From the NCBI GenBank assembly GCA_023228995.1, contig JALOAD010000016.1:1-64000 (forward strand): a DNA stretch of 64,000 nt, in the 5' to 3' direction. Both the position numbers and the translations under genes were made by a program. The DNA is from JALOAD01 sp023228995 [NCBI: Candidatus Muiribacterium halophilum]. Lineage in GTDB: Bacteria; Muiribacteriota; Muiribacteriia; Muiribacteriales. The notes beneath the pieces are model-generated. The model was not told the DNA's origin, made no database searches, and worked only from the letters and a program-made list of their open reading frames with translations. How positions within the stretch are numbered: position 1 is the first letter of the stretch; each line of letters opens with the position of its first letter. Below are positions 34,895 through 43,919 of this stretch, piece by piece.

Positions 34895-35744
34895 AAAATA
34901 TGTAATAACTCTAGGTGGTGGAGGTTCAAGAGGACTTTCTCACATAGGAGTATTAAGAATAATAGAAAAAATAGGTTTGCCAGAAAGTATAATAGGATGT
35001 AGTATTGGAGCTATTGTTGGAGCTTTGTTTGCAATATATAAAGATTCAAATGAGGTTCAAAAAAAAATAGAAATTATTATTGAATCTGAAGAGTTTAAAA
35101 AATTCAAACTCGAAAAAGCTGTTAATATTTTTTCATCTTATATTATGATTACTGCTTTATATACAAAAAGATACCTTTTATCTCAAGAAAAAGTTAAAGT
35201 TCTTCTTGCTAAAGTAATTCCTGAAGATTTAATGTTTGAAGATTTACAAATTCCTTTGAAACTGGCTGTTTTTGATTTAAAAAGCGGAAAACAAGAATTT
35301 ATTAACAAAGGAAAAGTTCTCGATGCTGTTGTTGCTTCTTCTGCTATACCTGGTGTTGTTGAACCTCTTGAAATAAATGATAAAATATATGTAGATGGTG
35401 GAATTTCAGGATCTATTCCTTATTATATTTTAAATGAAAAGAAAAAAAATATTGTGGTAAATGTTGGATATTATCCTGAAAATTATGAACAAAATAATAT
35501 GCGTTCTGGTCTTCAAATATTTTATCGTTCTCTTGAATGGCAACTTTATTTTTATGAAATGCTTACTGAAAAAATGTTAAAAGAAAGCAATAAAATGCTT
35601 ATTCTTTCACCTGAAGTAAATAAATTTCAATTAAAGGATTTTGATAAATACAATGAAATAATAAGTCTTGGTGAACTTGAAAGTATTAGAAGAAAAACAG
35701 ATATAGAAAAATTTTTAAAGAAAAAATTGTTTGGAATTTTTTAA
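34878..35744 (+). CDS. Patatin-like phospholipase
   Basis: The ATG at 34878 gives a 288-residue patatin: oxyanion motif GGGGSRG (13-19), nucleophile Ser42 in GCSIG, and the DGG dyad Asp173. Family members hydrolyse acyl groups from membrane lipids. The start is inside the GT4 gene, and the upstream in-frame ATGs at 34851 and 34869 would extend it further into that gene. No signal peptide is visible, so it probably acts in the cytoplasm or at the inner membrane. Related to the RssA/YlbK groups, but the subfamily is not certain. Confidence 0.88.
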   Translation: MKRSYEKYVITLGGGGSRGLSHIGVLRIIEKIGLPESIIGCSIGAIVGALFAIYKDSNEVQKKIEIIIESEEFKKFKLEKAVNIFSSYIMITALYTKRYLLSQEKVKVLLAKVIPEDLMFEDLQIPLKLAVFDLKSGKQEFINKGKVLDAVVASSAIPGVVEPLEINDKIYVDGGISGSIPYYILNEKKKNIVVNVGYYPENYEQNNMRSGLQIFYRSLEWQLYFYEMLTEKMLKESNKMLILSPEVNKFQLKDFDKYNEIISLGELESIRRKTDIEKFLKKKLFGIF

Positions 35745-35747
35745 TTT

Positions 35748-35776
35748 TTGAGAAAAACACATTAATTGTGTAAAAT
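35748..35776 (+). promoter_or_regulatory. Promoter of TPR-kinase gene
   Basis: TTGAGA (35748-35753), a 17-bp spacer, then TAAAAT (35771-35776), ten bases before the start codon. An ACACA/TGTGT inverted repeat lies within the spacer. The very short leader is unusual but the two boxes fit well. Confidence 0.5.
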
Positions 35777-35785
35777 AGGTTATAT

Positions 35786-38700
35786 ATGAAATTGTTAATA
35801 TATTTTTTTATAATATTGCAGAGTTTTTATGCTTTTTCCGCAGAAAAAGATGATCTTTTATTTAAAGGAATAGATTTTTTTCAAAAGCAGAATTTTGAAG
35901 AATCAATAAAACAATTTGAAAAACTTATTGACCTTTATCCAAGAAGCGGAGAAGCTTATTTTTATTTAGGCAATATTTTTACTAGACAAGAAGAATATAA
36001 AAAAGCAGAACTTAATTTTATCAAAGCTCTACAGATTGATCCTAAATGGAGTGCAGCTTATGAATCTCTAGGTAATGTTTATTTTAAGCAAGGAGATTTG
36101 GATAAAGCTGTTTCAACCTATAAAAGTGCTCTTAAATATAATCCTGATAGTCCAGAAGCTTTGAAATTTTTTGGAGATAATTTTTATTCAGTAGGTAATT
36201 TTTCTCAGGCTAAAAAAATATATTTAAAATTAAAAGAAATTGAGCCAAATAATCCTGAAATTTCTAAAAAACTCGGTTTTGTATTTTTGAGAGAAGAAAA
36301 TCTTGAACAAAGTTTAAAATATTTTTCTGTTTATTCTGGGTTATATCCTTTTGATATTGATGTTTCAAATAGAGTTTTTTTAATGAAATTTATTAAAAAT
36401 CAACAAAATCCACCTGAACTTATTGCACAGGCAAAAATAGATCTTTTCAAACAAGATCTTTCTTCTCAAGATATTAAAGGAAATTATTTTTTTGAAAAAA
36501 AAGAAATAAAAGAACAACAAATTATAAAAGAAGAACAAGAAAAGGAAAAAAATAAGATAAAAGTCACTACAAATATATTTTTATCAATAGCTGGAAGTCT
36601 TTTATTAATTGTTACAGGTATTTTGATATATCTTATAAAGAAAAATAAAAAAGAAAATTTTGTGTCTGATGTAAATAAAAAAAGCTATGAAAAAATTACC
36701 AAAAAAGAGTTAAAAGAAGCTGTTGAAATTAAAGATATGAAAATTCTTTTAGAAAAAGCTAAAAAAATCGGTGATATAGAGGCTGAAAGGAATTTATCTT
36801 TAAAACTTGCCGAAAAAGGTGATGTTGAAGTTTCAATCGATACAGCAAGAGATCTTGAATTAGAAGGTAAAAACACTGAAGCTATTGAAATTCTTAATAA
36901 AATAAAAGATAAATGTGATAAAGAATATCTCTCAAATATATACATAGATCTTATTAGAATAATGCTAAAACTCGATATGACGGATAAAGCAAGAGATATA
37001 TTTGCAAAATTGAAAGAATTAAAAGAAATAAATCTTAATATTTTTATGAGAGATGTTGATAATTATCCAAATTCGTTTTTTGAAGATGCTGAACTTTTCA
37101 GAATAATAACAGATTTTTTTATAGATAATGGAAAAACTGGTAAAGCTAAAGCTCTTATTGAAAAATTTATAAATATATCTGAAGATGCTGATGCTGTACT
37201 TGCTTTGCAAATGAAGCTTGTAAGAATACTTAAAGAACAGAATCTTAATCGTGAAGCAGTTAGCATGCTTTCAGACCTTATTGAAAAAAGACCTGAAAAA
37301 ATCGAATATTATTTTAAAATAGTAGAAGGTTTGCTTTTGTTAAAAGATTATAAGAATTGTACAAAATACATTAATACTGTTATAAGATCATTTCCTGATA
37401 AAACAAATGAATTTATTAGTAATATAATGGATAATATTGATAAATATTCAGCAAACAGGAATTTCTTTGAATTAATGAATAATTGTTTAAATCATGAGCA
37501 TCTTAGAAAATACAATGATATTTTCTTTCAAAAATATATTGAAAAATTCAAAGATGAAAAAGCATATAGCGAATATTATGATTTTCTTAGAATGTTTAGA
37601 GAAGAAAAAGCTCTGGAACTTATTGAAGTTTTTATAAAAGAAAAATGGAAAAGTAAAATAGATTTGTTTTTAAAAGATCTTAACGATTATTTACGAAAAA
37701 ATCCTGAAGATTATAAAAAAATTTTTACAATGGCAAAAATGCTACTTCTATCTGGTAGAGATTCTGAAGCTTATATTTTATTTAAAAAAATATACGATAC
37801 AAACAAAGATATTTCTGCTCTTAAATATCTTTTTGATATATCAGTCGCTTTAAAAAGAGAAGATGATATTATCTTGAATGCTCAAAATTTAATAAAAAAT
37901 AACGAATATATGAGTGAAATTACAAACAATCTCGAAAAAATTGAAACTGATAATAAAGCTATAATGTATTTGTATATTGATGTACTTGATAAAAATAGTG
38001 AAATTGATAAAGCTGTTGAAAAACTTCGTTATTATGAGATAAAATTTCCTGATGATATTAATTTAAAAAAGAAATTTGCAGATATTCTTTTTAAAAAAAA
38101 TCCAAAAGAAGCACTTGATAAATACAAGACAATTATTAAAATAGAACCTGATAATGCTGAAAACTGGTTTAATACAGGCAAAGTTTTTCAAACTCTTAAT
38201 GATATAGATTCAGCTAGAAAATCCTATTTAAAGTCAATTTCTACAGGTCTTGAAAATGATAATTGTTTTAATACTATTGTTAATTTTTTAAAACAGAATG
38301 GTTTTTTTGATGAAGCTTTACTTCAAATTGAAAAAATAAAAGATTTTGGTATAAAAAACACTGTTAAAGAAGAAGTTATAAAAGAAAAAGCAAGATTTGA
38401 ATTTAAACTTATAAAAAAATTAATTTCTAAAGAAATAATACCTGAAAATTCTCAGCATATTATTGATGGTAAAAATATTAATGTTTTAAAAACTGATTTT
38501 TTAAAAAGTATTGAGAATATAAAAGATCAAAATATTTTAAAAAGATATTTAGCAGAACAACTTTTAAAAATGCAAGCTTATGACGAAGGTATTAATCTTA
38601 TTCAAGAACTTCTTAAAACAGATGATAATAGTGAATTACATTTTATTCTTGGCAAACTTTTTGCAGCTAAATCACTTCCAGAAATAGCATATAAAGAATA

Positions 38701-39703
38701 CATAAAAATAACATGGTTTGATGATATAGAAAACTCAAATGAAAAATTATATTATCTTGGAAATTATTTTGAAGAACAAGGACTTGAAAAAGAAGCTTTA
38801 CATTTTTATAGAGAAATTTTTGCAAGAGATGTTAATTATAAAGATGTAAACTCAAAACTTGAAAGGCTTGATAGTAATATTCTTTTAAGTAGAACAATTG
38901 ATGAATCTACTGGACTTACTCTTGAAATTAGAAAAAGATACGATGAATTTATTGAGATTGGAAAAGGTGGAATGGGTATAGTTTATAAAGCTCTTGATAA
39001 AAAGCTTGGTAGAAAAGTTGCATTAAAAGTTATGAATTCAGAATTTGTTAATAATAAAGATGCAGTTGATAGATTTCTTACAGAAGCAAGAGCAATAGCT
39101 TCTTTAAATCATCCTAATATTATTGGTATATTTGATGTTAACTCAGGTAAAAATGTCTATTATGCAATGGAATATGTAAAAGGAACTGATTTAAGACAAA
39201 TTCTATTAAGTAAAAAGAAACTTCCAACAATACAAGTGTTTTCTTATGGTGAAAAAATATGTACAGCTCTTGAATATATTCATAATAATAATATTGTTCA
39301 TAGAGATATTAAGCCTGAAAATATAATGATAGATACTACAAACAATGTAAAACTTATGGATTTTGGTCTTGCTTGTGAAGAAAATATTGTAGTGAATGAT
39401 GTAATGGGAACTCCTTTTTATATGTCGCCAGAACAAATAAAAGGTGGAAAAATCGATAGAAGAACTGATATATATTCTCTTGGAGTTACTTTCTATCATT
39501 TATTAACCGGTGTAATACCATTTGATGGAGATGATATAAAAAATAAACATCTTAATGAAGAACCTCTTTCCCCATCTGCCCATAATAGTGAAATAAGTCT
39601 TGATGTAGATAAGATTATTTTGAAATGTATGAAAAAATCACCTGATGAAAGATATAATAATATGACTGAACTCAAAAACAGTATAAAAGAAATTCTTTAT
39701 TGA
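35786..39703 (+). CDS. Giant TPR-TM-TPR-Ser/Thr protein kinase
   Basis: A 1305-residue protein. A signal or anchor (1-18) is followed by TPRs (about 30-200, for example SGEAYFYLGNIFTRQEEYKK), then a membrane helix (about 262-288). A very long helical TPR-like section (300-1040) leads to a C-terminal Hanks-type kinase (1051-1305). Kinase motifs are complete: GKGGMGIVYKAL, Lys1081 (VALKVM), HRDIKPEN (1172-1179) and DFGLA (1192). In the usual bacterial PknB layout the kinase is N-terminal. The topology suggests a periplasmic TPR sensor and cytoplasmic kinase, but this is inference. It follows the patatin gene by 41 bp. Confidence 0.9.
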   Translation: MKLLIYFFIILQSFYAFSAEKDDLLFKGIDFFQKQNFEESIKQFEKLIDLYPRSGEAYFYLGNIFTRQEEYKKAELNFIKALQIDPKWSAAYESLGNVYFKQGDLDKAVSTYKSALKYNPDSPEALKFFGDNFYSVGNFSQAKKIYLKLKEIEPNNPEISKKLGFVFLREENLEQSLKYFSVYSGLYPFDIDVSNRVFLMKFIKNQQNPPELIAQAKIDLFKQDLSSQDIKGNYFFEKKEIKEQQIIKEEQEKEKNKIKVTTNIFLSIAGSLLLIVTGILIYLIKKNKKENFVSDVNKKSYEKITKKELKEAVEIKDMKILLEKAKKIGDIEAERNLSLKLAEKGDVEVSIDTARDLELEGKNTEAIEILNKIKDKCDKEYLSNIYIDLIRIMLKLDMTDKARDIFAKLKELKEINLNIFMRDVDNYPNSFFEDAELFRIITDFFIDNGKTGKAKALIEKFINISEDADAVLALQMKLVRILKEQNLNREAVSMLSDLIEKRPEKIEYYFKIVEGLLLLKDYKNCTKYINTVIRSFPDKTNEFISNIMDNIDKYSANRNFFELMNNCLNHEHLRKYNDIFFQKYIEKFKDEKAYSEYYDFLRMFREEKALELIEVFIKEKWKSKIDLFLKDLNDYLRKNPEDYKKIFTMAKMLLLSGRDSEAYILFKKIYDTNKDISALKYLFDISVALKREDDIILNAQNLIKNNEYMSEITNNLEKIETDNKAIMYLYIDVLDKNSEIDKAVEKLRYYEIKFPDDINLKKKFADILFKKNPKEALDKYKTIIKIEPDNAENWFNTGKVFQTLNDIDSARKSYLKSISTGLENDNCFNTIVNFLKQNGFFDEALLQIEKIKDFGIKNTVKEEVIKEKARFEFKLIKKLISKEIIPENSQHIIDGKNINVLKTDFLKSIENIKDQNILKRYLAEQLLKMQAYDEGINLIQELLKTDDNSELHFILGKLFAAKSLPEIAYKEYIKITWFDDIENSNEKLYYLGNYFEEQGLEKEALHFYREIFARDVNYKDVNSKLERLDSNILLSRTIDESTGLTLEIRKRYDEFIEIGKGGMGIVYKALDKKLGRKVALKVMNSEFVNNKDAVDRFLTEARAIASLNHPNIIGIFDVNSGKNVYYAMEYVKGTDLRQILLSKKKLPTIQVFSYGEKICTALEYIHNNNIVHRDIKPENIMIDTTNNVKLMDFGLACEENIVVNDVMGTPFYMSPEQIKGGKIDRRTDIYSLGVTFYHLLTGVIPFDGDDIKNKHLNEEPLSPSAHNSEISLDVDKIILKCMKKSPDERYNNMTELKNSIKEILY

Positions 39704-39708
39704 AATTT

Positions 39709-39852
39709 TTATAAAAAATCTAATTTAACAATTTTATGATGTTCTCTGTAAAAAATTCTGTAATTACATTTTATACATTCTAATTTATTATGATGAAATT
39801 CGTTGATATCTGATGATTTTCTCATTTTTTCACCGCATAATGGACAATGCAT
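39709..39852 (-). CDS. Small zinc-ribbon protein
   Basis: A 47-residue frame, MHCPLCGEKMRKSSDINEF at the start and CIKCNYRIFYREHH in the second half. The two C-x2-C pairs (CPLC, CIKC), separated by about 23 residues, make a classical zinc ribbon. AGGAGG lies directly before the ATG, strong evidence that it is real. It ends 6 bp after the convergent kinase gene. A sigma-28-like promoter (39918-39892 on this strand) precedes it, facing away from a matching promoter for the barrel gene, so both may follow flagellar gene timing. Confidence 0.7.
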   Translation of the reverse strand: MHCPLCGEKMRKSSDINEFHHNKLECIKCNYRIFYREHHKIVKLDFL

Positions 39853-39891
39853 TAAAACCTCCTATAGAGAACTAAATTAACTTATGAATAT

Positions 39892-39918
39892 TTATCGGAT
39901 AAGCTAAATCAAAACTTA
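39892..39918 (-). promoter_or_regulatory. Sigma-28-like promoter for zinc-ribbon gene
   Basis: On the minus strand TAAG (39918-39915), a 15-bp spacer and TCCGATAA (39899-39892). Compare TAAA-N15-GCCGATAA. The downstream ATG is 40 bp away. Confidence 0.7.
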
Positions 39919-39932
39919 AATAATACCGATAA
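39905..39932 (+). promoter_or_regulatory. Sigma-28-like promoter for barrel gene
   Basis: TAAA (39905-39908), a 16-bp spacer and ACCGATAA (39925-39932), 26 bp before the barrel-protein start. It interleaves with the opposing promoter at 39892-39918, and the two -10 boxes form a TTATCGG/CCGATAA inverted repeat. Confidence 0.7.
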
Positions 39933-39957
39933 TTAATAAAATATCAGGAGGTTATGT

Positions 39958-41043
39958 ATGAATATCAAGAATTTATTTTTTATATTAATAATATTAATAC
40001 CATTATATACATTTTCAGTTACATCTGGAGAAACAGTTGATGAACAATTAAAAAAAACAGGTTTTACTGCATTAAGAAGCGTTTTAGAAGAAAGTAAAGC
40101 TAAATCAATTAGATATAAGAGTATTTATCCTGATGAAAATATAGGAGAAAAAAAAGCTCAGGCTGATACAATATATGGCAATGATTATGTTATAAAAGAT
40201 ATTAACGATGCAGATGATGTTTTTAAAGATAAGATAATTAAATATTATCCAGGACTTCAAGGAACAACTTTAACAGGACTTACAGGTCTTATAAACACAA
40301 TAAGTGCACGGACTTTAAAGAAAGGTCAATATCTTATTGGTGCAAAATATATGTATTCAAAAATTGTAAAAAGCAGTGGTAAAGATCTTGATTTTCAACC
40401 TGGCGAAAAAGCTGATTTTTCTTCTATATATATAAATGCTGCAATGGGTGTATCTAATAATTTTGAAGTAGGTTATACATTGCCTGTGCATACATTAGAT
40501 ATACAAGATGATATTTTATTTCCATATACTATGAAAGAATCAGGTGTAGGAGATGTTGCTTTAAGAGGAAAGTTTTCATTTCCTTTTGGTAATGAAAAAG
40601 GAGCAGCAGCTTTTGGATTTGGTATAAAACTTCCTTCTGGAAATGATGAAAACCTTGCACCAGCACAAGTAACTGGAGAACCTGATTTTGAAGTTTTCGG
40701 AGCAGTTAGTACTCAGTTTGGATTAATTAATGGTCATGTTAATATAGGATATTCTTTTACAGGAAATGGAGATGATGTTACCAAACCTTATACATTTAAT
40801 GATGATAAATTTACTTTTAATGCTGGATTAGAATATTCAAAAAATGATTTTATAACTATAATATTGGAAATAAATGGGGAAGATTGGGGAGCTTTTGGCG
40901 ATAAAGCTGATTTAGTTGCAGGAGTAAGGGCTAAAATGGGTGAAAAAATACAGGGTGTTCTTGCATTTCCTATATCTATGACAAATGAACAGTATTATGG
41001 ATATGATTTTAAACTTATAATGGGTTGGGATTATAAATTTTAA
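39958..41043 (+). CDS. Predicted outer-membrane beta-barrel protein
   Basis: A 361-residue protein with a signal peptide (MNIKNLFFILIILIPLYTFS). From about residue 110 it alternates in amphipathic strands, for example QYLIGAKYMYSKIVKSSG, NNFEVGYTLPVHTLD, GHVNIGYSFTGNG. It ends in WDYKF, with the C-terminal phenylalanine that the BAM machine recognises. The overall look is that of transporter-like barrels of unknown substrate. A polar N-terminal segment (25-110) may be periplasmic. AGGAGG precedes the ATG, and a sigma-28-like promoter suggests a link with motility. trmL starts 2 bp downstream. Confidence 0.7.
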   Translation: MNIKNLFFILIILIPLYTFSVTSGETVDEQLKKTGFTALRSVLEESKAKSIRYKSIYPDENIGEKKAQADTIYGNDYVIKDINDADDVFKDKIIKYYPGLQGTTLTGLTGLINTISARTLKKGQYLIGAKYMYSKIVKSSGKDLDFQPGEKADFSSIYINAAMGVSNNFEVGYTLPVHTLDIQDDILFPYTMKESGVGDVALRGKFSFPFGNEKGAAAFGFGIKLPSGNDENLAPAQVTGEPDFEVFGAVSTQFGLINGHVNIGYSFTGNGDDVTKPYTFNDDKFTFNAGLEYSKNDFITIILEINGEDWGAFGDKADLVAGVRAKMGEKIQGVLAFPISMTNEQYYGYDFKLIMGWDYKF

Positions 41044-41044
41044 T

Positions 41045-41509
41045 ATGTTTAAATTCAATATTGTTCTTGTAGAACCGGAAATTCCTCCAAATACAGGTAA
41101 TATAGCAAGAACTTGTGCTGCGACTGGTTGTAGACTTTTTCTTGTAGGTAAACTTGGATTTAGTACTGAGGATAAATATCTCAAGAGAGCAGGACTTGAT
41201 TATTGGGAACATGTAAAAGTAGAATATAAAGAAAGTATTGAAGATTTGATAGAAGAATTTGGAATTGAGAATTTTTATTTTCTTTCAAAAAAAGCTTCTA
41301 AAAATTATTCTCAAATTAAATATAAAAAAAATGATTTTCTTGTTTTTGGAAAAGAGACTTTTGGATTATCAGAAAGACTTTTATTAAAATACAAAGAAAG
41401 AACTTTAAGAATTCCAACAGAAAATGTTAGGTCTTTGAATCTTTCTACTTCATGCGGTATTGTTCTTTTTGAAGCTTTAAGGCAAAATGATTTTTTTGGA
41501 ATTAATTAA
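41045..41509 (+). CDS. trmL: tRNA (cytidine/uridine-34 2'-O-) methyltransferase
   Basis: A 154-residue SPOUT methyltransferase of the TrmL group. The motifs are EIPPNTGNIARTCAATG near the start, FGKETFGL in the middle, and NVRSLNLSTSCGIVLFEALR at the end, which build the AdoMet knot. TrmL methylates the ribose of the wobble base in two leucine tRNAs. Length fits the family (about 155-160). The start follows the barrel gene by 2 bp, and its end overlaps a convergent gene by 8 bp. Confidence 0.92.
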   Translation: MFKFNIVLVEPEIPPNTGNIARTCAATGCRLFLVGKLGFSTEDKYLKRAGLDYWEHVKVEYKESIEDLIEEFGIENFYFLSKKASKNYSQIKYKKNDFLVFGKETFGLSERLLLKYKERTLRIPTENVRSLNLSTSCGIVLFEALRQNDFFGIN

Positions 41510-43385
41510 AATATTTTATCCATAATCTTAATATTTCGGCACTGCTCCATGCTTGCATTGGAGCTCCTTGAGGAATTTGAGGACCTGAACCGTCAAATAT
41601 TTCAGGAATATAACCACATCCGCTTTTTCTATGATTTCTTATAACAAAATCTATAAGAATTTTTTTAACATTATTTTTGGAAATTTCAGAAAAATTTTCA
41701 CTTATAAGATAACTTTCAAAATAAGTCCCGATAAGAAACGGCCAAGCTGTACCTTGATGATAACAGGAATCTCTTTCAAACCAGTCACCTGAATAATTAC
41801 TTTTATAATTAATTGAATCAGGAGAAAGAGTTCTTATTCCGTTTTCTGTATATAATTTTTTAGTACATATATTTACGATTTTTTTGATTTTTTGTTTATC
41901 AGTTATTACAGGAAAAGGTAATGATATACTAAAAAGCTGATTTGGCCTTAAGGAATTGTCTTTATCCTTGTGAATACAGTCAAAAAGATAATTATATTCT
42001 TCACTCCAAAAATTTCTATTAAAACTATCTTTAATTTTTTCTCCAAGTTCAAACATTTTAACAGCATTTTGAGAAAAACCACTAATTTCTGAAAATTGTT
42101 CAAATATCTTAACAGCATTATACCATAAAGCATTTATTTCAACAGCTTTTCCAAATCTTGGTGTAAAACAGACATTATTTCTTTTAGCATCCATCCAAGT
42201 AAGTTGTGTGTTTAAATCTCCTGCATTTATAAGAAAATCATTTTTATCCATAAATATATTATTAATAGTTCCTTTACGATAGTTAAAAAGAATTGAGCTT
42301 ATTATTTCATAGTATTTATCAATATATTTTTTTTCTTTTGATACTGTATAAAGTTCCCATATAGCGTTTATAAACCAAAGCGAACTATCTACAGTATTAT
42401 AATGACATTCACCTGTTTCTGTAATAAGATTTGGAATTATTCCATCTAAAATATTTTTAGAAAAACTCTCAAGTATATTATCAGCAATATCAAAAGCCTG
42501 AGTATAAATAACAAGACCTGGAAGACTGATAAATGTATCTCTTCCCCAAGGACCAAACCAAGGAAAACCAGCAATAAGAAATATATTATCTTTGTTATTA
42601 ACAATAAATGATTCTGAAAAATCAAGCAGACTCTGTAATGAATGATTATGGATTTTTTTATATTCTAAATTTATAACTTTTCTTTTTTCTTCAGCAAATA
42701 TATTGAAAGAAATATCTCCCGATTCATTGTGTTCGGTTATAAAATAACCTGGTGAGTTGAGAGTTAATAGATTTTCTGGCATTTTATATTTCCATTCATT
42801 TAAAAGAAAATAATCTGCTTTTGTTGAATCTTTTTTAAATTCAATATGATTTTCAGGTTTTATGTAAATACAGTTGTTTTTAATATTGTCACCAGATATT
42901 TCTACATTGAATTGTTCTGAAATAAGAGAGTCTGTATCCCGATTTTCAAAAAATGGTCTTATAAAAAGTTTAACATTGTGATTTTTTTTATTTCTTATGC
43001 TATAAGAAAGATTCAAGTTGTTTTGATCTGATGTTAATTTTTTAATAATTAAAATATCTTTTATTTTATAAAACCATATAACAAAGTTTTTTTTAATTAT
43101 AATTTTTTTAATAAATTTATAACCTTCTGGAAAAATTGTTTCATTTGATAATCTTCTTGAAAAAATATTAAAATATTGACCATCAATACATACAGTTTCT
43201 TCAATATTGTGAATAAAAGATTTTCTATTTATAGGTGGATTTAAAGCATAATTATAAAGAGAATGATATCTTCTTGAAGGAATTAGAAGAATATTATTCA
43301 TTGAATAAGAACCATTTCCAAGTGAAAGTAGAAATTCTCTTTTTTCAAAATCTCTTATTTTTTTTATATCAACATGAAATATCAT
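41502..43385 (-). CDS. Glycogen debranching enzyme-like (GDE_C) protein
   Basis: A 627-residue protein of the archaeal/bacterial amylo-alpha-1,6-glucosidase type. The N-terminal part (REFLLSLGNGSYSMNN, RRYHSLYNYALNPP) corresponds to the substrate-binding beta domain, and the C-terminal (alpha/alpha)6 barrel carries GFPWFGPWGRDTFISLPGL, LTWMDAKRNN, RFGKAVEINALWYN and HQGTAWPFLIGTY. It removes alpha-1,6 branches of glycogen. No other glycogen gene is in the window. The stop overlaps the end of trmL. No clear promoter, but an ATTCAGAGAAT palindrome lies 68 bp upstream. Confidence 0.87.
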   Translation of the reverse strand: MIFHVDIKKIRDFEKREFLLSLGNGSYSMNNILLIPSRRYHSLYNYALNPPINRKSFIHNIEETVCIDGQYFNIFSRRLSNETIFPEGYKFIKKIIIKKNFVIWFYKIKDILIIKKLTSDQNNLNLSYSIRNKKNHNVKLFIRPFFENRDTDSLISEQFNVEISGDNIKNNCIYIKPENHIEFKKDSTKADYFLLNEWKYKMPENLLTLNSPGYFITEHNESGDISFNIFAEEKRKVINLEYKKIHNHSLQSLLDFSESFIVNNKDNIFLIAGFPWFGPWGRDTFISLPGLVIYTQAFDIADNILESFSKNILDGIIPNLITETGECHYNTVDSSLWFINAIWELYTVSKEKKYIDKYYEIISSILFNYRKGTINNIFMDKNDFLINAGDLNTQLTWMDAKRNNVCFTPRFGKAVEINALWYNAVKIFEQFSEISGFSQNAVKMFELGEKIKDSFNRNFWSEEYNYLFDCIHKDKDNSLRPNQLFSISLPFPVITDKQKIKKIVNICTKKLYTENGIRTLSPDSINYKSNYSGDWFERDSCYHQGTAWPFLIGTYFESYLISENFSEISKNNVKKILIDFVIRNHRKSGCGYIPEIFDGSGPQIPQGAPMQAWSSAEILRLWIKYFN

Positions 43386-43554
43386 ATAAAAAGTATATTA
43401 AAAACTGTTTGAATTGTCTATTTTTTGTACTTATGATAAAATATTAAATTGAATTCTCTGAATAAATATATAATTTAGAGTTTTAATACAAATATAAAAA
43501 GACAAGGCATTTTGAAGCAGGCTTAATATGTGTAAGCCAATGAGAATATAAAAT

Positions 43555-43713
43555 ATGAAGAATTATAAAAAAAATCACAATCTTGATAATATCAAGACTT
43601 ATAAGAAAATAGAAAAATATGATAAAGAAGATCTTAATAAAGAAATTGAAAAATTAAATAAATATTACAAAAACAAATTAAGAGATAATGTAATACGGTT
43701 GAGAGATTATTGA
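43555..43713 (+). CDS. Possible 52-residue coiled-coil protein
   Basis: An open frame beginning MKNYKKNHNLDNIKTYKKIE and ending RLRDY. It is rich in Lys, Glu, Asn and Tyr and predicted to be a single helix or coiled coil. The ribosome-binding site is weak (ATGAGAA, 10 bases upstream). Codon use resembles nearby genes. Because Lys-rich frames arise readily in AT-rich DNA, this call is cautious. Confidence 0.35.
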   Translation: MKNYKKNHNLDNIKTYKKIEKYDKEDLNKEIEKLNKYYKNKLRDNVIRLRDY

Positions 43714-43720
43714 AAAGCAG

Positions 43721-43763
43721 TTAGTGACTACGAAGTAGTCTAGTTAGCGTAGCTAAAGCTACG
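43721..43763 (+). repeat. Two TTAG-headed hairpins (REP-like)
   Basis: TTAGT is followed by GACTAC-GAA-GTAGTC (43726-43740), and four bases later TTAG by CGTAGCT-AA-AGCTACG (43748-43763). The heads agree, the stems are different, yet each stem pairs perfectly. Related units are at 586-627 and 45989-46011. Confidence 0.65.
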
Positions 43764-43828
43764 AGTTTTAGAGTTGAGGGTTAAACCCCCCAAACCCTAT
43801 AACTTTTTTAATTATTTGCCTTTATTGT

Positions 43829-43857
43829 TTGACAATACTTTGCGTTAGATTTACAAT
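43829..43857 (+). promoter_or_regulatory. Strong promoter of gdhA
   Basis: Consensus TTGACA (43829-43834), a 17-bp spacer, then TACAAT (43852-43857). It lies 63 bp before the gdhA start, with AGGAGG next to the ATG. Confidence 0.82.
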
Positions 43858-43919
43858 TTGTGCGTGGAGTAAATAATATTTCAGGAAGATTTGATTCTGA
43901 CTGATTCTAGGAGGAGTAA

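Larger units (their letters stand above)
43386..43919. other. Intergenic region upstream of gdhA
   Basis: This 534-bp gap holds an ATTCTCTGAAT palindrome (43453-43463), a possible 52-residue gene (43555-43713), two TTAG-headed hairpins (43721-43763), a GGGTTAAACCCC-like small palindrome near 43779, and the gdhA promoter. Confidence 0.6.

Noticed and set aside
38939-39703. Frameshifted or separate kinase gene
   Set aside because: The frame is continuous with the TPR region and has no internal start with a ribosome site, so one long protein is more likely.
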